Of a stretch of 64,000 nt of DNA, positions 33,991 through 42,766 are shown piece after piece. The position numbers were made by a program, and so were the translations under genes. Source of the stretch: Bacteriovoracaceae bacterium (GTDB lineage Bacteria; Bdellovibrionota; Bacteriovoracia; Bacteriovoracales; Bacteriovoracaceae); contig JAHDBN010000002.1 in the NCBI GenBank assembly GCA_020630335.1, positions 154,444-218,443 of the forward strand, in the 5' to 3' direction. A model generated the notes under the pieces. The model saw nothing but the letters and a program-made list of their open reading frames with translations. It had not been told where the DNA came from and searched no databases. Positions within the stretch are counted from its first letter, which is position 1. Each line of letters starts with the position of its first letter.

Positions 33991-36900
33991 ATGAAGTTTT
34001 CTCTTTTTTTTATGTCTTTATTTTTTGTACTGACTTCTTGTCAGGATACTGAATTCTATGGAGATAATTTATCACCGGGAGAGCAGAATGATCCAGATGA
34101 TCAATTCGTATCTTATGATGATTGTAAAGCTGAAGGGCTTGAACATGGAACATCTGAAGATGTTCTTTTTTATTTAAATGAAGTTGTTGATTTTGGAGGA
34201 AGTTGTGAAGAAGTGAAAATTCAGAAAATCTGCAATGATGGAGATATTCACTTTGAGAAAGATGGAGAAAAAATAGAAATCGCTAATTACTTTGAGAATT
34301 GTTCTATAAAAGAAGCGCTAAACTGTGGAGATGTGGAGCACGGAGAGGTTGTTCTTAGAGAAAAATACAAAAATTCTTCAGTTGCTTTTGGAGGAATTTG
34401 TGAGAAAGAAACTCAAAAAGCTTTTTGTGAAAATGGGAAACTATCTGAGTTTAGTGGGAGTTTTGAACATGATAATTGTAGTGTTGGAGGACCGGCTAGC
34501 TGTGGAGATATAGCACATGGAGAAAGTGACTTAAGAGTAATGTTCGAAAGCTCTAGTGTTGCTTTTGGAGAGAGTTGCAACAAGGAAAATCAAAAAAGAA
34601 TATGTGAGAATGGAAAACTGTCTGATTGGTCAGGAAGTTTCTCTTCAGAGAAGTGTGAAGTGAAAGGGCCTGCAGACTGTGGAAGTTTAGCTCACGGAGA
34701 AAGTGAATCAAGATTTAGATTTTTAGGAGATTCAGTTCCTTATAATGGGAGATGTGCTAGAGAAGAGCAAAAAAGAAGTTGTTCTAATGGAGTATTATCT
34801 GCATGGTCAGGTAGCTATAAGTTTGAAAAGTGTGATGTTCAAGGGCCAGCAAATTGCGGGAACCTAGCTCATGGAGATAGTGAAGCGAGAGTAATGTTTG
34901 AAAGTTCTAGTGTTGCTTTTGGAGAAAGTTGTCAAAAAGAAGATCAAAAAAGAAGTTGTAATAATGGAAAGCTGTCTGATTGGTCAGGAAGTTTTTCTTC
35001 AGAGAAATGTGAGGAGAAAGGGCCAGCAGATTGTGGAAGTTTAGCTCATGGTGATAGTGAATCTAGAATTATGTTCGAAAAATCAAGTGTTGCCTTTGGA
35101 GGAAGTTGTAAAAAAGAAGAACAGAAAAGAAATTGTAAAAATGGTAATTTATCTGATTGGTCAGGAAGTTTTTCTTCAGAAAAGTGTGAAGTTAAGGATC
35201 CTTCCGATTGTGGAAGCTTAGCTCATGGTGAAAAAGAATACAGGAAAATGTTTGAAGTTTCAGCCGTAGCTTATGGAGAAGCTTGTAAAGCTGAAAAGCA
35301 AGAACGAGTTTGTAATAATGGAAAACTTTCTGATTTCTCAGGAAGCTTTGTTCATAAAGATTGTGAGATTAAAGATCCTCTGAATTGTGGAGATATTGCA
35401 CATAATGATTCAGAAGTTAGATATTTATATGAAGAAGCATTGGTAGCTTATGGAGCTGGTGGTTGTAAAAAAGAAAGCCAAAAAAGAAGGTGTTATAATG
35501 GAGAGTTTGGAGAATGGTCTGGATCATTTGAACATGAGAAATGCGAGATAGGAAAGCCTAAAAATTGTGGTGCTATCGCTCATGGACAGTCAGATTATCG
35601 AGAAATGTTTGAGAAAAGCTCAGTTGCTTACGGTGAGGTTTGTAAGGCTGAAAAGCAAGAAAGAATTTGTAAAAACGGAGAGTTCTCTGATTTTAGTGGA
35701 AGCTTTAAAGAAGAGAAATGTATTGTAGGAAATCCTAAAGACTGTGGTGATATTGCTCACGGTGAAAAAGAATATAGAAAAATGTTTGAAAGTAGCTCAG
35801 TTGCTTACGGTGAGGTTTGTAAGGCTGAAAAGCAAGAAAGAATTTGTAAAAACGGAGAGTTCTCTGATTTTAGTGGAAGCTTTAAAGAAGAGAAATGTAT
35901 TGTAGGAAATCCTAAAGACTGTGGTGATATTGCTCACGGTGAAAAAGAATATAGAAAAATGTTTGAAAGTAGCTCAGTTGCTTACGGTGAGGTTTGTAAA
36001 GCTGAAAAGCAAGAGAGAATTTGTAAAAATGGAGAGTTCTCTGATTTTAATGGAAGCTTTAAAGAAGAAAAATGTGTAGAAGGCAAGCCTAAGGATTGTG
36101 GAGATATTGCACATGGGAAGTATGAAACTCGTAAGAGGTTTGAAGCTTCTAGTGTTGTTTTTGGAGAAATTTGTAAAGCTGAAGAGCAGAGAAGAACTTG
36201 CTTGAATGGAAATCTTTCAGATTGGAGTGGAAGCTATGAGCATGAAAAGTGTGTGGCTCCAAGACCTAAGAATTGTGAGTATCAAGGTGTTGTTGTGAAG
36301 CATAATGCTAAGGCTAAAAGGTTTAGATTCAGAGATAGCAATGTACCAGAAGGAGAGACGTGTGAGTACGAAGCTCAATATGCAAAATGTATAAATGGAG
36401 AGCTTGGAGACTTCGATGGAAGCTACGAAGAAGAAGAGTGTGTTGTTGATAATGATGATTGTAAAAAAGGTAAAATCTTAACAATCTCTATTGATAAAGA
36501 TGGTGATGGAGTTGCTGACACTGAACCAGTTGAAATAATTTCTTATAAGGGAGCTTATTCATCTGCTGATAACTACAATTATTATTCATGGTCAGCTCAT
36601 CCAATCATTGGACCAAATCCAGAAGGCTATAAATCTCATGCTTATCTTTATGAAGGATCTGATGGATTATCTCTACAGTTTTATTTTAATAAAGATAAGA
36701 TTGCAGGAGAAGCTTATGATGGTTCTCCTAATAGTGTCGTAAAATTAGATATTCTGACAGAAGGTAATAATGGTTTAGATAAAGTTCTCCTAAGTGATGA
36801 TAGAAGAGAGTTTAAAGATGCAGGTTACCTAGGAGCGCAAAAACTGTATCAAGGTAGATTTCATTATTGGTACAACACGGATGGAGGAGCAATTGGGCCA

Positions 36901-37977
36901 TTTGAAGGTGAAGATTATAGAATTATTGTGAAGCCAATTGAGAGTTATGAACTTATTAGAAGAAATGGGAAACTTGAACGTCAAGATGCATTTAACGGAG
37001 CAACATTTTTCTCGGCTGATGGAACAGTTGTTCAATTAGATGATCAGAATGGAAGTTTTCATTCCTATATTATTGAATACAAAGAAGATAAGACATGTGA
37101 AGAGCATGAAGGTCCAGGCTTTTGTGAAAATCTAATTCAAAATGGAAGCTTCGAAGAGGATCACGGATTAACGGGCGATTCTTGGGATGTATTTAAATAT
37201 GTAGGAGCTTGGAGTGCGGAAGGGGAAGGAGCATCTCGAGATGCTCCTATCGAAATCCAATGTGGAGCTGCTGGACCAAGAGCTACTCATGGAAGTTGTA
37301 ACGCTGAACTTGATGCACATAATTTTAAAGGGTTTGCTGGTAGTGATGGATCTCTTAGCCAGAAAATTTTCTTAGAAAAAGGACAAGAGTATGTTCTAAG
37401 TTTTGATTACTTTGCACGAGATGCTGCTCATCACAGTAATGGGATGTACATTAAAATTGGTGATGAATATATTTTTAAGCATGAATCGAACGCAAGGAAA
37501 TGGTTTCGAAAAGTTATTAAGTTTGTTGCTAATCGTGATGGAGCTCAGAGAATTGAATTTATAGGATCTCCAGATAAAAATAATACTCTTGGAATAAATT
37601 TAGATAATATAAAATTAGAAGAAGCGAGTTGTTCTTTAGAGAAATTACAATGCAAGGGAGACTCAGGCGATGTTACGGCAAATGAAGGATATAGTAATAA
37701 TTTTAAAATTATAGAGGCAGCACGTTGTAACAGTGAGGACAAGAAAAAGCATGACTTTGAGCTAGCTTGTTCTATCTTGCATAAATATGGAAATGGTTCA
37801 TATAAACATTATTTAAAGTACTTATATTATAAACTGGTTCCTAATAAAGAGCGTGAAATAGTACAATCTTATTTGGATATGGGGAGCGAAAATGCGAAGG
37901 ACTTTCTACATAATTGTGAGAAAGTTTTAGAGCGTGGTTTTTATTATGATGGGAGATTTTACAGCTCAAGAGATTAG
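33991..37977 (+). CDS. Large lipoprotein with 13 four-cysteine repeats
   Basis: A 1328-residue lipoprotein: MKFSLFFMSLFFVLTSC, lipobox Cys17. Residues about 41-820 hold 13 tandem units of about 59 residues, each with four cysteines and the pattern C-G-x-(I/L)-A-H-G, then V-A-(F/Y)-G-x-x-C-x-x-E-x-Q-x-R-x-C-x-N-G, then S-(D/E)-(W/F)-S-G-S-(F/Y)-x-x-x-x-C. Units 1 and 13 are diverged. A calcium-like DKDGDGVAD loop (about 831) and a unique domain follow, then a carbohydrate-binding-like domain (about 1044-1205, opening NLIQNGSFEED), then a cysteine-containing helical end. GAGGAG precedes the ATG. It is probably a surface adhesin or ligand-binding stalk; the function is inference. A TATAAT at 33927-33932 may be its -10. 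Confidence 0.85.
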   Translation: MKFSLFFMSLFFVLTSCQDTEFYGDNLSPGEQNDPDDQFVSYDDCKAEGLEHGTSEDVLFYLNEVVDFGGSCEEVKIQKICNDGDIHFEKDGEKIEIANYFENCSIKEALNCGDVEHGEVVLREKYKNSSVAFGGICEKETQKAFCENGKLSEFSGSFEHDNCSVGGPASCGDIAHGESDLRVMFESSSVAFGESCNKENQKRICENGKLSDWSGSFSSEKCEVKGPADCGSLAHGESESRFRFLGDSVPYNGRCAREEQKRSCSNGVLSAWSGSYKFEKCDVQGPANCGNLAHGDSEARVMFESSSVAFGESCQKEDQKRSCNNGKLSDWSGSFSSEKCEEKGPADCGSLAHGDSESRIMFEKSSVAFGGSCKKEEQKRNCKNGNLSDWSGSFSSEKCEVKDPSDCGSLAHGEKEYRKMFEVSAVAYGEACKAEKQERVCNNGKLSDFSGSFVHKDCEIKDPLNCGDIAHNDSEVRYLYEEALVAYGAGGCKKESQKRRCYNGEFGEWSGSFEHEKCEIGKPKNCGAIAHGQSDYREMFEKSSVAYGEVCKAEKQERICKNGEFSDFSGSFKEEKCIVGNPKDCGDIAHGEKEYRKMFESSSVAYGEVCKAEKQERICKNGEFSDFSGSFKEEKCIVGNPKDCGDIAHGEKEYRKMFESSSVAYGEVCKAEKQERICKNGEFSDFNGSFKEEKCVEGKPKDCGDIAHGKYETRKRFEASSVVFGEICKAEEQRRTCLNGNLSDWSGSYEHEKCVAPRPKNCEYQGVVVKHNAKAKRFRFRDSNVPEGETCEYEAQYAKCINGELGDFDGSYEEEECVVDNDDCKKGKILTISIDKDGDGVADTEPVEIISYKGAYSSADNYNYYSWSAHPIIGPNPEGYKSHAYLYEGSDGLSLQFYFNKDKIAGEAYDGSPNSVVKLDILTEGNNGLDKVLLSDDRREFKDAGYLGAQKLYQGRFHYWYNTDGGAIGPFEGEDYRIIVKPIESYELIRRNGKLERQDAFNGATFFSADGTVVQLDDQNGSFHSYIIEYKEDKTCEEHEGPGFCENLIQNGSFEEDHGLTGDSWDVFKYVGAWSAEGEGASRDAPIEIQCGAAGPRATHGSCNAELDAHNFKGFAGSDGSLSQKIFLEKGQEYVLSFDYFARDAAHHSNGMYIKIGDEYIFKHESNARKWFRKVIKFVANRDGAQRIEFIGSPDKNNTLGINLDNIKLEEASCSLEKLQCKGDSGDVTANEGYSNNFKIIEAARCNSEDKKKHDFELACSILHKYGNGSYKHYLKYLYYKLVPNKEREIVQSYLDMGSENAKDFLHNCEKVLERGFYYDGRFYSSRD
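34324..36446 (+). repeat. Tandem 177-bp coding repeats (about 12 units)
   Basis: Within the lipoprotein gene, 59-codon units repeat in register. Copies at 35621-35797 and 35798-35974 are identical over the whole 177 bp, and the next copy (from 35975) stays close for about 100 bp before diverging. The other units are clearly related but drifted. The pattern shows recent unequal crossover or slippage in an older array, so copy number may vary between strains and could be mis-assembled from short reads. Confidence 0.93.
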
Positions 37978-38014
37978 TAATTTATTTTTCCTTACAATTT
38001 ATTATAAGTTTTTG

Positions 38015-38046
38015 ACAAAAAGCCCTCATCTAAAGGGCTTTTTGTT
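38015..38046 (+). terminator. Intrinsic terminator after the repeat lipoprotein gene
   Basis: ACAAAAAGCCCT (38015-38026) pairs perfectly with AGGGCTTTTTGT (38034-38045) around a 7-base loop, 38 bp after the stop codon. The right arm contains the T-run. Confidence 0.85.
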
Positions 38047-38133
38047 TATTTGCAGATAATTTGGTTCTCAACAAGATTGTGAATTGATAGCATAAAATCA
38101 GTTTTGATCCCATGGAATTAAGGAGTCTTTATC

Positions 38134-40317
38134 ATGCAAACAACAAGAGAAATTACTAAATCACAAGTTTTTACAAGAAAGAGCTTAGAAGAAAGTTTTC
38201 CTGTGAATTCACAAGGTAAAACTTTGAAAGTTTCTCAGTTTTTTGCAGAAAATGTTTTTAAGCTAAAAAGTAACCGTAACTTTTCCTCAGAGACTCAAAT
38301 AGAAATTCAAGAAGTGCTCGCTGGAACAAAACCTTTAGCAAAAGATTTAGCTAAAACGATAGCAGATGAAGTTTTAAAGTGGGCCTTAGAAAAAGGTGCG
38401 ACTCACTTCTGCCATTGGTTTCAACCTTTAACGGGATCAACAGCTGAGAAGCATGATGCATTTTTATCTTTTAGCGGCGAAAGGCCTGTAGAAAAATTAA
38501 GTGCATCTCAATTAATGCAAGGTGAGCCTGATGCATCAAGTTTTCCAAATGGAGGAAGTCGATCAACCTTCGAAGCTCGTGGATATACTTGTTGGGATTT
38601 ATCATCTCCAATCTTTATAAAAGAAAATACAAATGGGAAAACGCTGTGTATTCCAACAGCATTTATCTCTTATCATGGAGATGCTTTGGATGTAAAAACT
38701 CCTCTGCTTCGATCGATGAGTGCTTTAAGTGAGCATGCTACGACATTTTTAAATCTTACTGGATTAAAGGATTCTAAAAACGTGACGGCTACTTGTGGTT
38801 GCGAACAAGAATACTTCCTGATTGATAAATCTTTTTATTTTCAAAGAGAAGATCTTGTTATGACGGGAAGAACTTTAGTGGGAAGCCTGACTGCCAAAAA
38901 CCAACAACTCAGTGATCATTATTTCGGGACAATTCCAGAAAGAGTTTTATCCTTTATGCAAGATTCTGAAATAGAATTATACAAATTAGGCATACCAGCA
39001 AAGACAAGACATAACGAAGTTGCTCCAGGGCAGTTTGAAATAGCTCCGATTTTTAGTGATGCTAATACAGCAACTGATCAGAACCAATTATTAATGGCGA
39101 CTCTTAAGTCAGTTGCTGAAAAACATAATTTTGTTTGCCTTTTTCACGAAAAGCCCTTTGCTGATATTAATGGAAGTGGAAAACATTTAAATTGGTCTTT
39201 ATCAGATAATACTGGGATTAATTTATTAGAACCGGGATCTACTCCTCATGAAAATCATCGTTTTTTAGCGATGGTTGCCATCGTATGTGAAGCAGTTCAT
39301 AGACATGCTGTTTCTTTAAGGGCTGCGATTGGGAGTCATAGTAATGATCATAGACTCGGAGGGCATGAAGCACCACCTTCTATTATTTCTGTATTTTTAG
39401 GTGAAACTATAAAGAATATTTTAGATAAGTTCTTAACTGGAGATAGTTATTCTCATTCAGAACAAGAGATGATTAATACAGGAGCAGGTCAGCTAGCGCA
39501 GTTTTTAAAAGATAATACTGATAGAAACAGAACTTCACCTTTTGCATTCACTGGAAATAAATTTGAATTTAGAGCTGTAGGATCTACTGCGAATGTTGGT
39601 TTCCCGCTTACTATTTTAAATGCCGCAGTCATAGATGTTTTAAAAGAATCTAATGTTTTCTTAAGAGAAAAAATAGACTCAGGTAGTGAAATTACTGAGG
39701 CGTTAAAAGATTTAACTGCTAAGTGGTATAAGTCATCACATAAAGTTGTTTTTAACGGTGATGGATATAGTACTGATTGGGTTGAAGAAGCATCTAAAAG
39801 AGGGCTTCCTAATTTGAGAACAAGTGTAGATGCTTTAATTGCATTTAATAAAAAAGAAAATCATCAACATTTAATAGATTTAGGAATTTATCGGAATAGA
39901 GAATTAGAGAGTCTATATAATGTTAGTCTTGAAAAATATAATACTTGTAGAGAGATTGAATTTAGAACTCAAAAAAAGATGATCGATAGAATAGTTAAAG
40001 CTTCTGCTTTTCAGTTTAAAAAAGATCTAACAACTTTAATTTCTTCATTAAAATCAATAAGTTTTGAAACTAATTCTGAAACTGACTCATTAAAAAAAGT
40101 TTCTAAAATTTTAGATGAATTAACTCAATCGAGTAATAAAGTTGAAGCCTTAATCAATAAAGATTATTCAACGGAGGAAGAGAAAGGGTCAAGCTTTACG
40201 AGCGAAGTTCTACCCTTGAGTGAGAAAGTTCTTGAATTAGCCGGTGAAATTGAAGATATTGTCCCTGACTTTCAGTGGAGTATTCCGACTTACTTTGATC
40301 TCTTATTTGTGAGATAA
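38134..40317 (+). CDS. glnN: Glutamine synthetase type III
   Basis: A 727-residue GSIII, ATP-dependent ligation of ammonia to glutamate. Distinguishing GSIII features are the length (GSI about 470), the N-terminal THFCHWFQPLTGSTAEKHDAF segment, FEARGYTCWDLSSPIF, the catalytic CGCEQEYFLID, the NEVAPGQFEIAPIF metal-site block, and NGSGKHLNWSL. A coiled-coil C-terminal extension (about 600-727) is typical. AAGGAG lies upstream of ATG 38134. It stands alone between a terminator and the barrel gene. No PII or NtrC gene is nearby and no sigma54 site was recognised. Confidence 0.96.
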   Translation: MQTTREITKSQVFTRKSLEESFPVNSQGKTLKVSQFFAENVFKLKSNRNFSSETQIEIQEVLAGTKPLAKDLAKTIADEVLKWALEKGATHFCHWFQPLTGSTAEKHDAFLSFSGERPVEKLSASQLMQGEPDASSFPNGGSRSTFEARGYTCWDLSSPIFIKENTNGKTLCIPTAFISYHGDALDVKTPLLRSMSALSEHATTFLNLTGLKDSKNVTATCGCEQEYFLIDKSFYFQREDLVMTGRTLVGSLTAKNQQLSDHYFGTIPERVLSFMQDSEIELYKLGIPAKTRHNEVAPGQFEIAPIFSDANTATDQNQLLMATLKSVAEKHNFVCLFHEKPFADINGSGKHLNWSLSDNTGINLLEPGSTPHENHRFLAMVAIVCEAVHRHAVSLRAAIGSHSNDHRLGGHEAPPSIISVFLGETIKNILDKFLTGDSYSHSEQEMINTGAGQLAQFLKDNTDRNRTSPFAFTGNKFEFRAVGSTANVGFPLTILNAAVIDVLKESNVFLREKIDSGSEITEALKDLTAKWYKSSHKVVFNGDGYSTDWVEEASKRGLPNLRTSVDALIAFNKKENHQHLIDLGIYRNRELESLYNVSLEKYNTCREIEFRTQKKMIDRIVKASAFQFKKDLTTLISSLKSISFETNSETDSLKKVSKILDELTQSSNKVEALINKDYSTEEEKGSSFTSEVLPLSEKVLELAGEIEDIVPDFQWSIPTYFDLLFVR

Positions 40318-40358
40318 TACAGCTAGTTTTATGAATATAGATCTTTTAAGGAAGAAAG

Positions 40359-40991
40359 ATGAAGTTATTACTTATTTTACTTGTTTCATTACAACTCTTT
40401 TCTCACGCTGAAAAGTGTCCGTGCCAAACTGGTGAGCATAAAGCTGAAGAAAAGATCGAGTATTCAGAATATTCTATTGGCAAACTTAAAAAACTTAAAT
40501 GGTGGGTAGCTCCAGGTTTTACCTTGAGTTCATCAAACGCTGGTTCATCGACAGGGTTAAACCTAGCGCTTGGAGCGAATTATTTCTTTAATGGAATTGT
40601 TGGTTTCACTACAGGTGTTTCTTATATGCAAAGAGGATTTCAAGATACACCTTTTAGTCTTTCTGCTGACTATATTGATATTCCCTTAGGGATTACTTTC
40701 GTGAATAGGGGACATCTATCTACTAATCAATTTACATTACTAAGTATTGGTCTATATTATGCACTTCCTTTAAGTGGAGAATCAGACTTTCCAGCAACAA
40801 ATAAATCTTTTGACCCAGAAGGAACTGCAGGTTTTTTCTTTGATGGAATTATGAGCTTTCCTATTAAAGGTAAAATTACTTATGGCCTTTATAGTTCTGT
40901 GAAATTTAGTTTTGATGATATGATTAAGGCGCCCGGGCTAGGTTCTAATAATCCTACGAATTATAGTTTTGGTTTGGCTATAGTTTACTAA
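40359..40991 (+). CDS. Outer-membrane beta-barrel protein
   Basis: A 210-residue exported protein. The signal peptide (MKLLLILLVSLQLFSHA) is followed by a short CPCQ-containing linker and then about 160 residues of alternating strands (WWVAPGFTLSS, LALGANYFFNGIVGFTTGVSYM, IDIPLGITFV, FTLLSIGLYYALPLS) ending in SFGLAIVY with an aromatic C-terminal residue. This is the pattern of OMP_b-brl-type small porins or OmpX-like proteins. Function unknown. A decayed copy of its last third lies 1.7 kb downstream (42676-42766). Confidence 0.8.
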   Translation: MKLLLILLVSLQLFSHAEKCPCQTGEHKAEEKIEYSEYSIGKLKKLKWWVAPGFTLSSSNAGSSTGLNLALGANYFFNGIVGFTTGVSYMQRGFQDTPFSLSADYIDIPLGITFVNRGHLSTNQFTLLSIGLYYALPLSGESDFPATNKSFDPEGTAGFFFDGIMSFPIKGKITYGLYSSVKFSFDDMIKAPGLGSNNPTNYSFGLAIVY

Positions 40992-41058
40992 ATCTTTACA
41001 AATCATCTCGAAACTTTAATTTAGTTTCCTTCGTAATTTATATTAGCTGGGAGGCCTT

Positions 41059-42156
41059 ATGAAAGTTTTTATAATTTGTCTTATTTTTCTATTCTCTTGT
41101 TCTCATACTAAAACTGATAATTCATTAGACTTATATGTCGAAAAGTATGCACAACTTTATAGTAATTCACAAAATCCTGTCTTGGAAAAGAAGTTTTATG
41201 ATGTTTCTCACTTCTTTGATGTTCCATCATGGGCAAATGGAGATCTAGAGAATCAAATGTTTAGTGTAGGAAATGATTTCTTTGATCTAAATACTTCTCA
41301 GGAAGATAAGTTAAAATTACAGAGAGCATACGCAAAGTATCATAAAGAAATCGAAGACTTTAATCAGAAGCATGAGATAGAACTTACTGTTAGTTCGAGT
41401 ACGAAGAAATTTCTTCAATTCAAATCTAATAGATTAGTTTTTTTAGAGGAGGTTTTGGTTTATTTCCAGTTTATGAGAGTCTCTTTATTTAATATTATGT
41501 CTCAATACTATAAAGGAAACGAGGTTGATATGCTTATTGAGAATCACTTAAAAGTCGTAGATAGGATAAGTACAAATAAGTCTAGTCTTCTACAATTATT
41601 GATAAATGTGTCAATATATAGAGATACTTTCATATTTTTATCAAATACAAAAAATCACAAGAAATGGAGTAGAGATTTCTCATTTTTACTCGATCGACTT
41701 GAGGATTCAATGGAAATTGAATACAGAGGTGCTATTGAATCTCTGGAAGGTTTTTCTTCTCAAGAGATTTTAAAGGAAACAATGTTTAAACCTAAAGACA
41801 AAATAAAAATAACGGAAAATTATTTCTTTAATAAAATGGAGACAAAGAAAATATTGGACGAGAAATATGAAAACATAATGAACCTTGTAAGAAAAGTAAA
41901 AGCAAGAGAGAAATTCAATGAAAAACTAGTGTTGGAGAGAGGCACACGAATTGGTAGTGTACCAGAATTGGATATTATTATTGAAAAAGCAAGAAAGCTC
42001 CAGAACTCTCAAGAACGACTTGAATATCTTAATAAGTATAAAGATCAAAATTTAGTAGGTTATCTCTTTTCAAAGTTTTTCGCTAGTAAGCAGCTTGTAA
42101 CGATGACTTCTGAGTTTGATTTTAACTATAACATTTTAGCTAAGATAAAAAAATAA
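41059..42156 (+). CDS. Predicted lipoprotein, unknown function
   Basis: A 365-residue protein with signal MKVFIICLIFLFSC (lipobox LFSC, Cys14). The mature part is mainly helical, charged and without further cysteines. It contains long Lys/Glu stretches (about 255-300) that may form a coiled coil. TGGGAGG precedes ATG 41059. No domain is recognised. A weak hairpin (GAAACT-N7-AGTTTC, 41010-41028) lies in its leader. Confidence 0.75.
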   Translation: MKVFIICLIFLFSCSHTKTDNSLDLYVEKYAQLYSNSQNPVLEKKFYDVSHFFDVPSWANGDLENQMFSVGNDFFDLNTSQEDKLKLQRAYAKYHKEIEDFNQKHEIELTVSSSTKKFLQFKSNRLVFLEEVLVYFQFMRVSLFNIMSQYYKGNEVDMLIENHLKVVDRISTNKSSLLQLLINVSIYRDTFIFLSNTKNHKKWSRDFSFLLDRLEDSMEIEYRGAIESLEGFSSQEILKETMFKPKDKIKITENYFFNKMETKKILDEKYENIMNLVRKVKAREKFNEKLVLERGTRIGSVPELDIIIEKARKLQNSQERLEYLNKYKDQNLVGYLFSKFFASKQLVTMTSEFDFNYNILAKIKK

Positions 42157-42253
42157 TTAGAATGACCTGTGAGTTTAAGATTAACTATCAAATATTAAAA
42201 AAAATATGACAATTAAAAATGAGAATTAATTCTAATGAAAACAGGAAGAAAGT

Positions 42254-42664
42254 ATGAAGTTAGATGAAAAGTTAGTTCAGGCATGCAAAGATTTTATTAA
42301 GACACGATTCCCTGACTGTAGTGTGATCGAAGGAGCTGCTGCAATGTATACTGAAAGTGGAGAGATTTTAATAAGTACAGCTCCTGAAGTTTTTAATGAA
42401 GGAGCCGGGCTTTGTCATGAAACAGGTGCGCTTTGTGAAGCTTATAAGAAAAGTTTAAAGATTACGGCATCTATTTGTGTTTCAAGAGAGAAAAACGGTA
42501 CTTATATTATCTTATCACCTTGTGGGATTTGCCAAGAGAGATTATATCATTACGGAGGGGAGGTTGAAGTGGGAGTTCCCCAAGAAAATAATATTTCTAA
42601 GTGGGAATCAAAAAAACTAAGTGAAGTTCAACCATATTATTGGGCCAAACCGTTTATTGAATAA
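42254..42664 (+). CDS. Cytidine deaminase family protein
   Basis: A 136-residue zinc deaminase. The catalytic site is CHE (C54, E56) in GLCHETGALCEAYK, and PCGIC (C90, C93) supplies the other two zinc ligands. This gives three cysteine ligands, as in the tetrameric enzymes. The GAAAMYTESGEIL start and the QERLYHYGGEVEVGVP segment are typical of the small cytidine/blasticidin-S deaminase branch. It would deaminate cytidine or deoxycytidine for pyrimidine salvage, but the substrate is not certain. AGGAAG precedes the ATG. Confidence 0.85.
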   Translation: MKLDEKLVQACKDFIKTRFPDCSVIEGAAAMYTESGEILISTAPEVFNEGAGLCHETGALCEAYKKSLKITASICVSREKNGTYIILSPCGICQERLYHYGGEVEVGVPQENNISKWESKKLSEVQPYYWAKPFIE

Positions 42665-42675
42665 AAGAAAAAATT

Positions 42676-42766
42676 ACTTATTGGCTTTATAGATTCAGTT
42701 TAAATAATATGTTAAAGGTTCCTGGCTCAGGTTAATTATAGTTTTGGTTTGGCTATTGTTTACTAA
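42676..42766 (+). pseudogene. Decayed 3' fragment of the outer-membrane barrel gene
   Basis: This stretch aligns with the end of the gene at 40359-40991. The last 33 bases (42734-42766, through TAA) differ from 40959-40991 at one position, and the preceding TTGGCTTTATAG, AATATGTTAAAGG and CCTGGCT blocks match 40885-40945 with small deletions. No frame covers it. It is the relic of a duplicated barrel gene. The rhomboid gene on the other strand ends inside it (stop at 42753-42755). Confidence 0.85.

Noticed and set aside
34324..36446. CRISPR or non-coding satellite array
   Set aside because: The 177-bp units are whole codons in one open frame with a conserved cysteine pattern and no spacers.
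38047..38133. Sigma54 promoter before glutamine synthetase
   Set aside because: No TGGCAC-N5-TTGC-like pair was found in the leader.
41010..41028. Terminator after the barrel gene (GAAACT-N7-AGTTTC)
   Set aside because: Six base pairs, no T-run after it.
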